Part shown: piece after piece, positions 1 through 12,632 of the stretch | How positions within the stretch are numbered: position 1 is the stretch's first letter | Layout of the letters: each line of letters opens with the position of its first letter | Source: Ischnura elegans | Lineage: Eukaryota > Arthropoda > Insecta > Odonata > Coenagrionidae | Assembly (NCBI RefSeq): GCF_921293095.1 | Contig: NC_060246.1 | Span: 90,021,030 to 90,085,029 of the forward strand | Length of the DNA: 64,000 nucleotides | Direction of reading: 5' to 3' | Made by a program: the position numbers and the translations under genes | Notes under the pieces: generated by a model | What the model was told of the DNA's origin: nothing | Seen by the model: the letters and a program-made list of their open reading frames with translations, nothing else | The model's database searches: none

Positions 1-2407
1 GTAATATTAGCGAAACTAGACAAGGCAATTTGTAGTAGTACTTTTGATAAATGCCTACGTGTTTTCTCCTCCACTGGTGCCGCAGCTTTTCAAAGCGTAG
101 TTATCAAACATATTTTTATGTAGAGCAGGTGTTACGGCATTTATTATTTATTTATTTGATTATTATCGCCCTGTGATTGATGGTGCAAATTATTTTGACT
201 CACCTTCACAATATAAAATCTCCGTTCAAGTTCCCGATTATTTTGTCGAATCAATTGCATGAGCAAACATTTCCAAGAATAACAAATTAACATCAGTGGA
301 AATAATCGACAATTTTTACGTGCACCTTGTGCAAAATTCAGAATGATAGATGCGTGCATGGATACAATAATAGGTTCTATAATAAATGGATGAATATTTA
401 TTTGTTATAATATGAAATAGCGCATTTTATGATCAGATAGGTACTTCTCTCGTATTTCCCGGCACATTCCTGGCATATCGGCGCGGCTTCACCTGCTACT
501 TATTTCCTTGTAGCTGCATGCACTATTGCTTGTCTCATTCTCCGAGGAGTGCGTAACATTTGAATAATACTTTTTAGCTTTCCTTGGGAGGGATAGTCTT
601 TAATGGCAAAACCTTGGCACTCCCTGGCTTACACTCACCTCAATGGCATCAGTCAGCAGTATCATTACGTGTGGATTATGTTATCTGTGCTGCTGGGCTG
701 AGTCGATTAGAGTGCTTCAAGGGCAAGTCAAGAAGTATTGTCTGGGATTAAAAAATTGTCACTTTCCGAGAATAGTGAATAGGCGATGGACTGTTTCGGC
801 CAGAATGCCAAAGAGCATGGAATGAAATACTTCGTGTAAAAAAATCCAATTAAAATAGAAAGTAGAAAAATGTGTGATCAACTCCGTAGTGGAACGCTAA
901 AATATACTGATTATTTAAATACTAGTTGGTATCTTAGAGTTTTATTGTAAAAAACGGAAACCAAACGGGAGGAAGCTCTGTACCTTCGGGAAGAACACAA
1001 AATTGCCAACCTTATTTGTAAATATTTCCTGTGATTTCTGCCGCACATACCATGTTACTAGCATGCATTAGTTATTTGGTGGCATATTTGCTTGTTGTGG
1101 TGGTAACGTTTGATCGCTTGATTGATGTCATATGTTCTAAGACACAATCTTCTGGTAGGATAAGCCCGTTTAAGCCACCGTATCAACCCCCGTCGCACAG
1201 ATATCACCACATCTAGGGTTAGGAGAGTGCGTGAGGGTAGCACAGGAGATGCTTCCTCATCCGATGAGCTTCTTGTCACGGTGGGTGAGCTGCGTAGGTG
1301 GCGGAGGATGAGGTTTGGTGTGAACGGGGGCTTATTGAAGGGATAGACTGAAAGCTACGGCGGGCTGTGGGCCGCCAAAAGAGAGTTCTACTCGGTTGAG
1401 CGTCCTAGGAGACGAGGGTTAGTCAGTCAAAGGAATATCAGAGGCTCGCACTTTGTTGCCGGGGGAGGAAGAGGAGTATGAGGAAGGGCGTGGGCGGCCG
1501 GCCATTCTTTTCGCCATGCCTTGTGCCGCCGCCTCATGATTAAAGGAAAGAATGGATTGGACCGAAAGACCCTTTGCCCGCGGGGAATTTTTTCGAGGTA
1601 TTAAAATGGGTCTTAAGCCACGCAGCAGTTACCTCTCATGCTTTCGTCGTGACATATGCATTACCATCATTTATTGAGCCCCCACTCAGCCGTCACGAGG
1701 TGTCCTTAATTCATTTGAAAGGGAATTTCTTTAGGAAAAATTTAACGAAAGGACTACTCTGGCGCACTGTGCCGCATATTTTTCAAAGAAAATTTTTGAG
1801 CTCAAAATTGCGAAACCGCTTACTTAAAATAGCTATAAGAGCATTTAAAGGAAGATAAATGGGCAAATTAAAATTTTGGGTAAATTTAAAGTATTTTGAA
1901 CTGCTCTTCAGTCTTTTCTCCAATTACGAATTGAATTCAATGTACTTTCAATTGATTTTTTCTCTTCGAATCAATTCTTTTCCTGTCATTGGGTGATAGA
2001 AAAGAAATGCAAAGGGTAAAGATCAACTACTTCAGGAAATGATCTTTTGTCGGTGAGAATTCAGGAAACTTAAATGGGTAAAGGGTATAATCATATTTTA
2101 CTTGAGAGTGACAGGTCATGCCACCCCACGTCAACAAATGGCTGTACCCTAATACTCATTTTATTAAGTGGCTGCCAATCACTGAAGATATAAGAGGTGC
2201 ATGTGTTTTTCGCTCAGGTTGCCGGTAGGTATTAATTACATTTATCGTATAAAATTTTATATGTTGTCAACGTCGTAAATGAGTTCCATTTCTTTTCCTA
2301 GTGACCAGAGTAAATATTTCAGTGGAGTGTGAAAATATTTTGAGACATCTATTTCCTGTTAAGGATCTTAATTTTTATCTTCACTCTTTTATGAGATTTG
2401 TGTCGCG
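1..2407. other. No recognised gene; GC-rich patch at about 1190-1560
   Basis: Mostly AT-rich DNA. Around 1190-1560 composition shifts to GC-rich, with a short plus-strand frame (RVREGSTGDASSSDELLVTV..., ending TAG near 1345) that looks protein-like but is only about 40 codons and matches nothing I know. Nothing else is supportable. Confidence 0.4.
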
Positions 2408-2415
2408 TGTGAGGG

Positions 2416-2689
2416 TATGGGCGTGCCCGGAAGGAGGCAGCTGTCCCTCCCTAGAAGCAAAAGTAAATTTTTTTCAAAATGAAAGTTTTGAACAAATTTT
2501 ATTTGAATCCAATAAAAGTGATACTGGTATAAATGATGCATTTAAATTGTTTTTTTTGCAAATAAGTTTAAAAACTAATAAGGCGCTGTTATAATATTCT
2601 TGAAATTTTAGTTTCCTTAATCTTTTTTGAATCACAACTTGAACGAGACGGCTTGTCTCCCTCTAGTTTTGATCTTCGGTACGCCCTTG
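2416..2689. mobile_element. Small non-autonomous hAT-like element with 8-bp target-site duplication
   Basis: The unit of about 274 bp is flanked by identical 8-bp direct repeats TGTGAGGG (2408-2415 and 2690-2697; a preceding G also matches). It begins TATGGGCGTGCCC and ends GGTACGCCCTTG, so its termini are short imperfect inverted repeats sharing GGGCGT(A/G)CC. Small size, 8-bp duplication and this terminal type fit non-autonomous hAT elements. The interior is AT-rich with no transposase. Confidence 0.6.
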
Positions 2690-2697
2690 TGTGAGGG

Positions 2698-4847
2698 AAC
2701 CATATATTTCCACAGAATGTTATTTTATTCAATGCATATTTTCTTAAACTGTTTTATGCAAGCCCAGATAAATACTTTTCCACTTTCAGTATAATTACGT
2801 TCATCAGGTATATGAGCGTAATAGAAACTAATCTTCATAAGATGTATTGAACAATGGTTTCAAAATTGTGGTAGGTGGGTCATATAATCTATTCAAGCAA
2901 AATAATTATGAATAAAGCCAATTCTGCATGATTAATTCTGCCTAAAAATGAGAAAAATCTCAAATTTTTCTGGGGACTTTTATTTCGGCCGTGAAAGCGT
3001 ATTTTTGTTGGATATGTTCTCCTGACGTAAGATTTTATGCCTGAGCTTTTGCCAACATTACTGAATAATTTTCTGTCATATTTCGAGGCACCTTTCCCAT
3101 GTCTGGATATTTTAACGGTCTATTACGTATGGAAAATGTTTAACAAACGATCATAAAGAGCACGTACGTGTGATGTTAGCCTAGATGAGCTTTTTTGTCC
3201 ATGATACTTGGAAAACTTTTCATGAGTTTTTCAGAGCATAAAGTGTTGCTAACTTTTTATGAGTTCAGAGAGGATTCAAATGGCACAATTTTACCTTTTC
3301 TTCGTTGATATTGCCAGCATTGCAGTGCAATATTCAAGTTTTAATACTGCGATTCGTAAATACCCACCCCGAGTTATCTTTGTACTCTCTGTTCCTTCAC
3401 AATTTTACCACTGAGGATGTCGTCATATCACTAATGTAATTTTCTTTTTATTTCATTTTCTCTGCATTGCGTTCTCATGAGTGGTTTTATAAAACTTGCT
3501 TGTATTTAATCCTTAAAATTGCCCACTAAGTCATTTTAACTATGTCGAATATCTAATATTTACTATATCAATGCCTTTCGATCGCCACCGATCTCTATGT
3601 TTTACTACCCTATGTGTGTGCTGTCCTCTTAACTTGGGAAGCGCATCTTCCCACTCTCTCATGTTTTTGTGGCGTAGTTTGTACCTAATGGATGTGTTTG
3701 CAAATTAACTTACCTCAATTCAATTTTAGTGGCAGAAAAAGTATTGGACACACTTAATATGAGGGACTGGTGATTAATTATGAGTTATTAATCAAGTCAC
3801 TGCTCTGTAGACAGGGCCCGATAGGTTATTTAGCTTTTTATTAGGTATTCGGGATAGTTAAAATACATAAGTGAGCAGTTTCAAGGATGGAATATCAGTA
3901 CGTTTTATAACACCACCCATAAGAACGCAATTCAGAGCAAATTAAAGAAAAAGAGAATTATATCAACGACATGCATATCCTCATTAGTAACGCTATGAAG
4001 GAAGTATATTTTTGAAGGTGTTCATTCAATAGATACTTCAAGAGGCAATTGAATTAAACTCTATTTAGCATCAATGAGAATAGGTGGACATTTCTTTGGG
4101 CACTTCCTTTCACCTGGACATCCACGCTCACAATTTATTCTGCATTACACAAAGCCTTCTTCCTTTATTACAGCTATTATTATTATTATTATCAAACATT
4201 AGCTACAGCTTCTATTTTGGGATATCTACATTTATAGCTATCAGTAGTTTATCATGAGGGTGTAGTAGCTAAGTGATGGACATAGCTATAACTTACCTAG
4301 TTTAGTTGTTTTCTTCGCGAGATATTTTTATAAGGGTGAGTTTTCAATGAAAATCAATGGTGCATTTCTCAAGAACCATCGTTTATCACCTTAGAGACAA
4401 AACTATTACGATAACTTCATAATCTTTCTCTTTTGTAACGATTTTCTTCCCAAGTTGATCATGCTTTCTAAATATATATTTCTTAATCCTTATACAAATG
4501 ATAATGAATTCACAGCTGCATACGGTATTTTAATTTAAAAATATCGTACTGGTAATATTTTCAAAAACATTTTTTAGGCATCCAACATAGATTGGAATGA
4601 AAGATTGAAATAATACACTAACTTACTGGACCTTTTGATCTATACTCTCATAGGATTTTGTATTCACTGTGGTGTGATTCGTGAAAATCTTGATTGAGTG
4701 AACTCCTCACTACCATTTTGTTGTTTATATTCAGTTTCCTTTTAATAATTGGGATCTTGATGGAGGCCAAAACGTGATGAAAAGCTTCGAGCAACAAGTG
4801 CAAGGGACAAAAAAGCACTCTTTGAATGAAGGAGCGTGTAAATTATC
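2698..4847. other. No recognised feature
   Basis: AT-rich DNA without long frames; only the short TAT tract at 4175 stands out. Confidence 0.4.
4175..4192 (+). repeat. (TAT)n short microsatellite
   Basis: Six TAT units in AT-rich DNA. Confidence 0.6.
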
Positions 4848-5129
4848 TCCTTCGTTAAACCCTACTTCATAATCGTTGAGGAGTAATAAACCTCGTTAAC
4901 GATTGGAAACTGTTGCCATAGTTGTTGTATAATATTATACGAACTAAATGTCCTTACCACGCGTGTATTGAGCCTTTTCATGGTTTGATCTTTCTACAAG
5001 TTATAATTCTAATTTGTGCATATTTATTGACGTGTGTAATTGAAATCGTATGTGTAGTGAAGACACTATACAGTGCAGTCATGCATTCAGAAATTAAAAT
5101 AACCATGGTTTATAAATCAAAAAGTTTTT
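4848..5129 (+). repeat. Local duplication C, left copy
   Basis: It aligns with 5348-5701 in direct orientation. Most of it has diverged (shared landmarks: CTCCTTCGT/CCCCTTCGT, CCATAGT.GTCGT, GTGCATAT.TATTGAC.TGTGTAAT). The last 56 bp (5074-5129) are identical to 5646-5701. The right copy also has extra sequence around 5565-5640. Confidence 0.65.
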
Positions 5130-5347
5130 CATCAATCGAAAGATGAACTTCCAAAGAAAATGAGACCATTATAACTTCCCTTAGTCTTCCCTTCAATAAT
5201 TAAAATGTTTTTTAAAGCTGAAGCTATCCATTCAGAAATGAATAGACCCAAAAATAGCTGTAGTACCCAAAAATTTCTTTTGAATTTATTTCATTTCTCC
5301 ATTTTTGAATGGCTGTGGTATTACACATACTATATTCCTCATTAGTG

Positions 5348-5701
5348 GCGTATAATTTATCCCCTTCGTAAAATCCTACTGCATCGGCTTTGAAGAGTAA
5401 TTAACTTCGTCAACGAAGGAAAATTGTTTCCATAGTCGTCGAATAGTATTATGATACACGACACGTTTCCGGCACGTGTGTACTTAGTCATGTTATTGTT
5501 GTTTCATATTTTAACTATTTATGTGCATATTCATTGACTTGTGTAATCGATATCGTTTGTGTAGTTGATCTTGGAAGGAAATCAGCCTTTTTGGCATTTA
5601 ATCCTATTTAATCATCTCCCGAAAAATAAAAGAATAGTGCAAAGCTGCAGTCATGCATTCAGAAATTAAAATAACCATGGTTTATAAATCAAAAAGTTTT
5701 T
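5348..5701 (+). repeat. Local duplication C, right copy
   Basis: This is the partner of 4848-5129. The 3' end 5646-5701 is a perfect 56-bp match to 5074-5129, while the rest is only moderately similar. No coding frame is shared by the copies. Confidence 0.65.
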
Positions 5702-7512
5702 TTTATTTATTTATTGCATTGTTTCTTGTTGGAATGACTCGGTAATCGTAGCATTTTGAATTTCGTATTCCTCATTTGTGGAGTGTGAGGATTCATTGGA
5801 TTGAAAATGCTACTGATTTTTAATGTAGATTGGTAATTTTTTTCTTATTTCATTTTCAAAAAACCAAATGAAAAATATGTGAGTCAAGCTGGGTGATTTA
5901 ATACGAAAAAATATGCATCTCGTGCCGGGTAAAAATGAGGAAGCCTTTAGTATTCCTCTTTTCTTCTTCCCATGTCTTCCCACAACGTCTAGCTGGTTTT
6001 TATTTTCTTTTATTTCGCGAGCAAATGGATCGAGAAATAAAGGTGGGAGTTAGCGTGGGCGCGAAGAAAGGAAAACGAGACGGAGGGGCACAGTCGGAGA
6101 ATGGATCTTCGAAAGAGATGGAAAAGGGTTGGAAGGAGTTTTCTCATTTTTTTTGAGAGAACGAGACCGACCAGAATTGGGAATATGTGTGGTTGCGTAT
6201 ATCGAAGTACATGCGTGACCGCTCTGCGGAGAAGGGAACAGATTCGATGGGGGGAGGGGACGGGGTGAGATGAAACTACTTGCGCGTGTCCTCAGAAAAT
6301 ACGATCGGAACAAAGGAAAGCACAACGTGTTTGGAGTGGATGGATTGGAGCGTTGGCACCGAAATGGATGAAAATAAGTTCAACCTGAGAACGATCCAGA
6401 GGGCTGTTCTGATCATATCGAATGCCTGATTGAATAAAAAAAAACAGCCTTTCCTAAATTATTATTGTGAGATTTTCCTGTTTTTTTACTATTTGAACAG
6501 CGTGGCCCTCGCGGTACATGAAATCAGTTGACGGATGTGGTTCTGACAGGGAGAAAAAGTTTGGCTATGCTCGGCGGGTATCGTAATGGCACCTATTGCT
6601 CCATCTGTCAACTTTTTCCAAACAAATTTTCTGCCAGCTGATGCGTGAACCATAAATTTGGTCTCGTTTAAAAAAAATGGAACCTTCATTTTTCTTATTT
6701 CTTTTATTGCATAATATTGCTTGGCATCAGGAGATTTTTAGCAATGTGATTATTTTTTCGCTATAATATTATTAATTATAACAATTTAATTTATTTTAGT
6801 GAGCACCTGGTCTATGAGAAACTAGCTACTGTTGAATCATATTAATTTCAAAATTTACTAGTTTTACAAATTACAGAATACGGCAAATTTTATTTAGGAA
6901 ATGGCAAAATAATATGATCAATATTTATTTAGGAATATGAAATAATTTCTTTTATTGTAAAAAAAATATTTTTTTAATCAAGAAAATGCTATTTGCAGCA
7001 TAGCAACGTTGTTTTGAGTGGTTGGTTACAAAATGAGGTGTTGGCTAAAAGATAAAAGCATACAAGACAACAAAAACTGAAGGTATATCGGCTTGATTAG
7101 GTTCTACAAGAGCTGTTATTCTGCAGGAAAATCTAGAAATTCGATTAGGGCACTAGAATATTCTTGCCTGGAAAGACATGAAACTCTTGGTTGGGTGAAA
7201 ATATTTTTTTTAAGTTTTAAATATGGCAAAGCTAGGATATTTGAGTGTCCCTTTCCCTAAAAGTCGTGTAGTTGGTGCAATTTATCAATGTAAATTAATT
7301 TTTATGCCGTCATTTGCTTTCATTTCACTTGAAATTCAAATAAAACTGCACATTGCCATGTTGCCATTGCCATTGCCATTACCATTCATAGCTTGAGAGG
7401 ATGAATACTTTGTAAAAAAAAAAGCACCTTATCGCACAGTTTGGATAATTATGCAAGCAGAGTGAAAGGTCTAGAGATGGGAATTCTCATATGCCTGCTA
7501 TGTATTCAATTA
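5702..7512. other. No recognised gene; purine-rich GC patch at about 6010-6340
   Basis: The patch is G/A-rich on the plus strand and carries overlapping short frames on both strands, none protein-like. The remainder is AT-rich. Confidence 0.35.
7351..7386 (+). repeat. Short (CCATTG)n tract
   Basis: Imperfect hexamer repeats: CATTGCCATGTTGCCATTGC, continuing to 7386. Confidence 0.6.
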
Positions 7513-7520
7513 CTCTCAGT

Positions 7521-7801
7521 CAAGCACCTAGGAATTAAGTCTTGGGGGTTTTTTAGGAGCAACTATTGTGGGGGATATGGAATAAGGGAGGGGTGACTGC
7601 CTTCCCCCAGAAAATTTTTATGATAAATGGTTCAAAATGGTTAGTTATACGGCTTTCTGCGGGATATTTTATGAATCATTACACTATTTTATTATAAATA
7701 TTTATCCAGTTATGTTTAATTATTTATTCATGATTAAATTTTAAATTTTCTTTAAGGCCTGGGGGATTATTCCTCAAAACTACCCCCTCGCTGCGTCACT
7801 G
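7521..7801. mobile_element. Small non-autonomous hAT-like element with 8-bp target-site duplication
   Basis: Identical 8-bp direct repeats CTCTCAGT flank the unit (7513-7520 and 7802-7809). Its right end, read on the minus strand, is CAGTGACGCAGCGAGGGGG, a terminus typical of invertebrate hAT elements. The left end (CAAGCACCTAGG) is a degenerate counterpart. Runs of G/C (GGGGG, CCCCC) lie just inside both ends and the middle is AT-rich. The length is about 281 bp and no transposase is present. Confidence 0.6.
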
Positions 7802-7809
7802 CTCTCAGT

Positions 7810-10800
7810 AGCTCTAATTGATTTCAAACGAATGGTCTTTACGAGGTTAGGCATTGTGTTTTCCCCCGAGTGAAAGCAAATCTGTAAAGAAAACACTATC
7901 TCTCGAGCATGATTGTCTATGTTGTCGCTCATCGTCAACGCAATGGATACCTTTCCGACCTTCCCGCGTAGTAATTGGTCCGTCAAACACCGATCGGAGG
8001 TGGTGAACAGCTCTGAGTTCGATTAAACAAACGTTTAGAGCAAAATGGACGAGGATATCGTTCCGTAATACATGGGAGAGGACGCGATTAAGGAAAGGGA
8101 GGTGGTATTGCTGTGACAAGCGGCAAACGAGAGATTGCGTATGGATTGACGGGTCATTTCGCTTAAATTGAATGCAATGATAAGCAAACCCAATTACAGC
8201 CCAGGTGTTGAAGGCGCCAACGTCGTGATTTCTGCCCGCAACTGGGGAGGACCAGTTGTTGTATGCATGTAATGCAATTTGCGATGATCATATCCATCGA
8301 TTTCTCATGGTCATATTTATTCGATAGTGTATTGATGTTGTGTTACCGAGCATATTTTTCTGAAAAAAACTTTCCCCAAATTTTCTGACGACGAAAATGC
8401 CTCAATTTTTATTGCACAATTAAATGTAAATGCACACCAACAGTATAGCATGATGCCTTTAAAATATATTTTTATCGTTATTCATTGATATATGTAGTAA
8501 AGCACAGAGAAATATTCTGGATAAAACGAAGCCTGTACATTGTTTTAAAATGAAATGTGCCGGAGGTTAGGGGAAAATAGTGCTTCGCAATCACGATGGA
8601 ACGATCAGAGCGCTTAAATCCTGTGAGCTCGGGTTTGATACCTTGCTATGGCGAAATTAAAATACGTTTAAGGTTTTCCGATGAATTCCGAAGAAATGAT
8701 AAATGTGACAAGACAGTATATATAGGTACAACAGCGTAGGTTTACAATCCAATTTTATTGGGAGTATACTAGGTATACAAAAATCAAGCAAATGGTGAAA
8801 TTTATAAATGTTATATCTTTTCCTCAAAATATATTTATTATTTTTTCGGCTTGCTTGAAAAAGAGATGTGCTTTGTAGTGCACAATGACCAATGGTCAAT
8901 GACCGTTATTATTTATGCCAATTCAAATCGACTAAGAGTGAATGAGTAAAGTGCAATTTCAGTTCTACGTAAATTTTGTTTTGCGGTAATCAAAATAAGA
9001 ATTCGGTAATAAACATTCCACAATAAACATTGCTGTAGAGTTTCTTTATCTATGTTGTCTTTATAAACTCATCCCCGTAATGAGTTTATCATGTTCCTAA
9101 CTTTAAGACAATGGAAGACAATAAATCCTCAAACTTGTTTTACCGTGGTTTTAGGTCGAAATCTTCTTATAAGTACGTGTTATAGAACGATATGCATTTG
9201 CTCTAGAAACTAAATTTTCGCTCGCTTTACTACTTGAAGTGAGGACAAGCCATGAATCGTGGGGTTCTTTAATCTCCACCCAACAGCATGGTGAGGAGAA
9301 TTTTGCCAAGCTTAGGTTTATATATTCCTCATTTCAAAATTATGAACGAACGAGGTGAATTAAATCCCAGGTGTATAAGACTCCGTGTTTTAGACTCTGG
9401 AAACATGAACTCCATTTAAGCTACTTTAATCTAGCTCACGAGAGTTAGATCCTCATTAGCAACTAATATCACCTTAAGCCTATGGTTTGAAGCTGAAGGA
9501 AGATTGTGCCAGCAAAATATATTTTGTGTTACATTGGTACTACTGCACGCGGGAAACATTGTGTTTAATCGCTGTTTATGAGGTTAACTCATCCTTTGAA
9601 GAAGTTTGAAAAGATATTTTCAATTGGACGCTAAGATACAGTGTTAATACCATTTTTTCTATTAAATTGGAGCTAAACTGGAGCGGAGTATTTTTCTATA
9701 CATAAAACTCTCTAAAGATTGCATAAAAATTGGATATAAGTAGTTTTTAATGAATTCAAATTTGTTATCTATTTCTCTTCTTGAAAATTAGTTTATTGTT
9801 TATAATTTATAATTTCCCATTTCCAATAAATAATAATAAATTTTTCAAGTTTTGATTTTTCTCTTCGCCAACACGATCATCCACTTCTTTTTTCTCTCTC
9901 TTTTCATCCCGCAATTTATCGCATTATTTTCGAGGTAGGTAAGTTACGGCCCCGATTGCTATGGATGTTTTTAGAACCTCTTTACTCAAAATTGGCTTGC
10001 AATGCCGTTTTTTCTACTTTATGAAACGGAGGAAACGCCAGTCGATAAACGTAAGGTATTCCGTATGTATTTTGGTGGAGAGCTGAATCAGGATATTTGT
10101 TTTCATTACTAACTGACTGTGTTTCGGGCAAAGTCACTACGTTTGTAATGAACTCTGGGATCCCAGGAGTGAATTCTTATCTCATACCCACGAATTTATT
10201 GAGTGCCACAGAATTTAAAACCCGTTTTTTACCTTAACCGTTTATTGCGAAATCCTCGGGTGTTTGAAGCTGCTTCAGGGTACAGTTCAATACGCAGTAG
10301 CCTAAATTTGGTTCAGTCGATTCAGGCTATTACCAGTTGAAATATTGCTTATTTCGAGGAAAAAGTACTAGCATATCTGATGCTAAAATTGTTCTTATTC
10401 TTCTATGCCCATTCATTAATATCGGATATCCGGGGGAAGTAATACTCTAATACCTGAATAGTTGGGAAAATTTTTGTTGGAAAAAGTTTTGTTTTGTTTA
10501 TCCTTCAAATATTAGGTACTCCAAAATATCATTCGTATTTCAAATTACTGCGTTAAATTTAAGGTAAATATGAGTATAAATTTTACAGCTTTACTGGTAT
10601 AGCATGTCAGGTATTCGTTTAATATAGATCGAGTACGCGTTTCTCCCGCTCAACCGGTCGAATTTTGCCACTTTTAGTGTTGCATTGCTTCTTCAAAATT
10701 TATTACTAGTTCTTCACTAGAATTGTTCACTTTGTTAGTAATAAAAAAATGTTATAATGAGAAAATTCTTAGGTAAAATTAAAAGAAAAGGGACACGCAT

Positions 10801-12240
10801 ATTCTGAAATTTCCAAGACGATAGCGTAATTTTAATCCAGTAATTCATCACTAAAAGAGAATCCTCGAGTGGCAGAGCTGCGTCCTTTTAACAAAAGCCC
10901 AATAGCGTGTCTTATTCTCCAACATTAAGGATAAGTTAAATATTTATAATATTATATTTTAAGTTCTATAGTTTTTGTCCATATAATTTTTTGAACGGGA
11001 AGAGCTGACCACATATATAGCAAAACATTATAAAAATAATTAATCGCTCTGAAATTAATGTTGGACACAAACTAAGTCATGAATGTAAACAGTTTGTTTT
11101 TATCCCTTAACTATGACTAATTTCTTTCAAAGAAAAAATGTTTTCCGTGAAAACTTCTGTGAAAAGTTTTTGTTATTTTTAATACGAAGGGAATGTGAGG
11201 TATTTTCGCAAAGTTTTTGTTTGTTCATCAAGGTTTTTTATATCTAAAAATCAAGCTAAGGCCAATTGCAAAACAACATAAAAAATAAGATTCAAATTCC
11301 GCTTATATTTTTGGTCACTTACGAGGAAAAATATTCAAAATTTTCAAGATGACATCGTTACAGCTTCTCCCAGAGGCTTACATCCTTTTTATCGTGGTTG
11401 AAGTAATCTGGACACCTTTTTTCATTCGGTGCAATTACGTTTTCCAAATCTTCATTATTGAGAAAATTAAATGCAATTTGAATTCCGAATGCCGAAGTTT
11501 CCCCGTAATCTTCACTTTCTCCACTTTGATATCCCTAAAGTCGGGCCTCTCATTTGCCGTCGGTGCCTTTTCTTGGCCAAAAATTTGTCTTTTCCATTCA
11601 AAATTCCTTTCCTTTGCTCACCTCGGGAGCGGAAAGATAATTCCGTTTCCTCTCCCATCCGCACCCTTCATGGGGTTTTCATTCGTCACGGGTTTGCGGC
11701 TTGGGGTGGATGCTATGCAAGACGATAAATGGGGAAGTCACTTGAAAGCGAAGCAAGGCAGGAGCATATTTGTGTGACTCTCCTCTTCCTCCACCTTCAC
11801 TTCTCATTTCTTTTACGCTTGCTTCTGTCGGGAGATGCCTCCTTAGCATGTCCTTTGTCCTGTGTCCCGCTTTGAAGTCTGCGTTCGACAGAAGAGAATG
11901 CGAGTGGATGGGTGGGTTACCTTCTCTTCCACTTCCGAGATGATCGTACTCTTTTCTTCTGCCAATTTCCTTTCTCTTGCTTTGAAGACACGAAGGCATT
12001 GGTTTGCTCCGAGTGAAATGGCCACTCCCCATTTCTGGAATGAACTCAAAGATTTCCGAATTCTTGACGCATCTGTTTCTTGCTTTTGCTGTCTCTCACA
12101 TCCGTTTTTATTTTATTTTGCGATGTAATCATATTTATTTGTGTACTCACTCACTCATTGCTTGATATGAATAAATTTTTGGATACGTGAAAGTAAAGCT
12201 CACCTCGAACTATGCCACAGACGAGTTATATTTAAAAAAG
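7810..12240. other. No recognised gene
   Basis: Moderate GC at 7860-8120 and 11480-12060; otherwise AT-rich. The 142-codon plus-strand frame at 11349 is Phe/Ser/Leu-rich and looks like pyrimidine-biased DNA rather than protein. Confidence 0.35.
8560..8645 (+). mobile_element. Possible degenerate tRNA-derived SINE head
   Basis: GATCAGAGCGCTTAAATCC...GAGCTCGGGTTTGATACC resembles the D-arm to T-arm part of a tRNA, with a B-box-like GGTTTGATACC (9 of 11 positions). The 5' part and the body are not clear. Confidence 0.25.
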
Positions 12241-12272
12241 CAGGGTAAGGATTAATTCCTTTCCCTGATAGA

Positions 12273-12515
12273 CGAAGACTTAATTTCTTTTCTTAGTGTA
12301 TATCATTGTTTTCCATGTCATTTTGAAGAAACAAGTCCTCTTGACACGAAAGCGATGTTGTTATCAACTGTAAAACTTTTTTTTTTGAAATTTCACTAAA
12401 TCACAAAGACTTCTGACGTCAATGCACTAATCATAACAGTATCGTTAACATAGACTGTTTTTGACTCTCGTGCTGTGCAGAATTAATATCAATTTTACAT
12501 ATACATAGATCGACT
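12273..12515 (+). repeat. Dispersed ~240-bp repeat B, copy 1
   Basis: It matches the segment at 17501-17745 nearly throughout, in the same orientation, with substitutions and small indels. Shared landmarks in order are CGAAGACTTAATTTC, TTCTTAGTGTATATCA, TTTTCCATGTCATTT, GACGTCAATGCACTAATC and ACAGTATCGT. No terminal inverted repeats or coding frame were seen. A tRNA-derived SINE follows immediately at 12.52 kb, but it is not present beside copy 2. Confidence 0.7.
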
Positions 12516-12519
12516 TTAT

Positions 12520-12632
12520 ATTTTGAGGATTTGTAAGTGAGGACATCCGAAGGCTTCCCCTGAGATTTGATCCTGAGACCTCTCTGTAAGCCGCTGAACA
12601 CTTAGCCCACTGAGCTACCACTCTACTAGGAT
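12520..12632 (-). mobile_element. tRNA-derived SINE (minus strand)
   Basis: The minus strand carries a clear RNA polymerase III A box, TGGTAGCTCAGTGG (12607-12620). About 35 bases downstream is a B-box-like GGATCAAATCT (12563-12573), followed by a GGGGAAGCC...GGATGTCC body. The same body order (GAAGCC, then A-CATCC) follows the B box of the element at 13.4 kb, so the two belong to one family. It does not fold as an intact tRNA. Confidence 0.55.

Noticed and set aside
2301..2594. 97-codon frame
   Set aside because: Crosses the boundary of the hAT-like element, so it is a chance frame.
9930..9950. Splice donor-like TAG|GTAAGT
   Set aside because: No open frame or acceptor with protein-like sequence precedes it; such matches are expected by chance in 64 kb.
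11349..11777. 142-codon plus-strand frame
   Set aside because: Phe/Ser/Leu-rich with no motif; lies in pyrimidine-biased DNA with overlapping frames on both strands.
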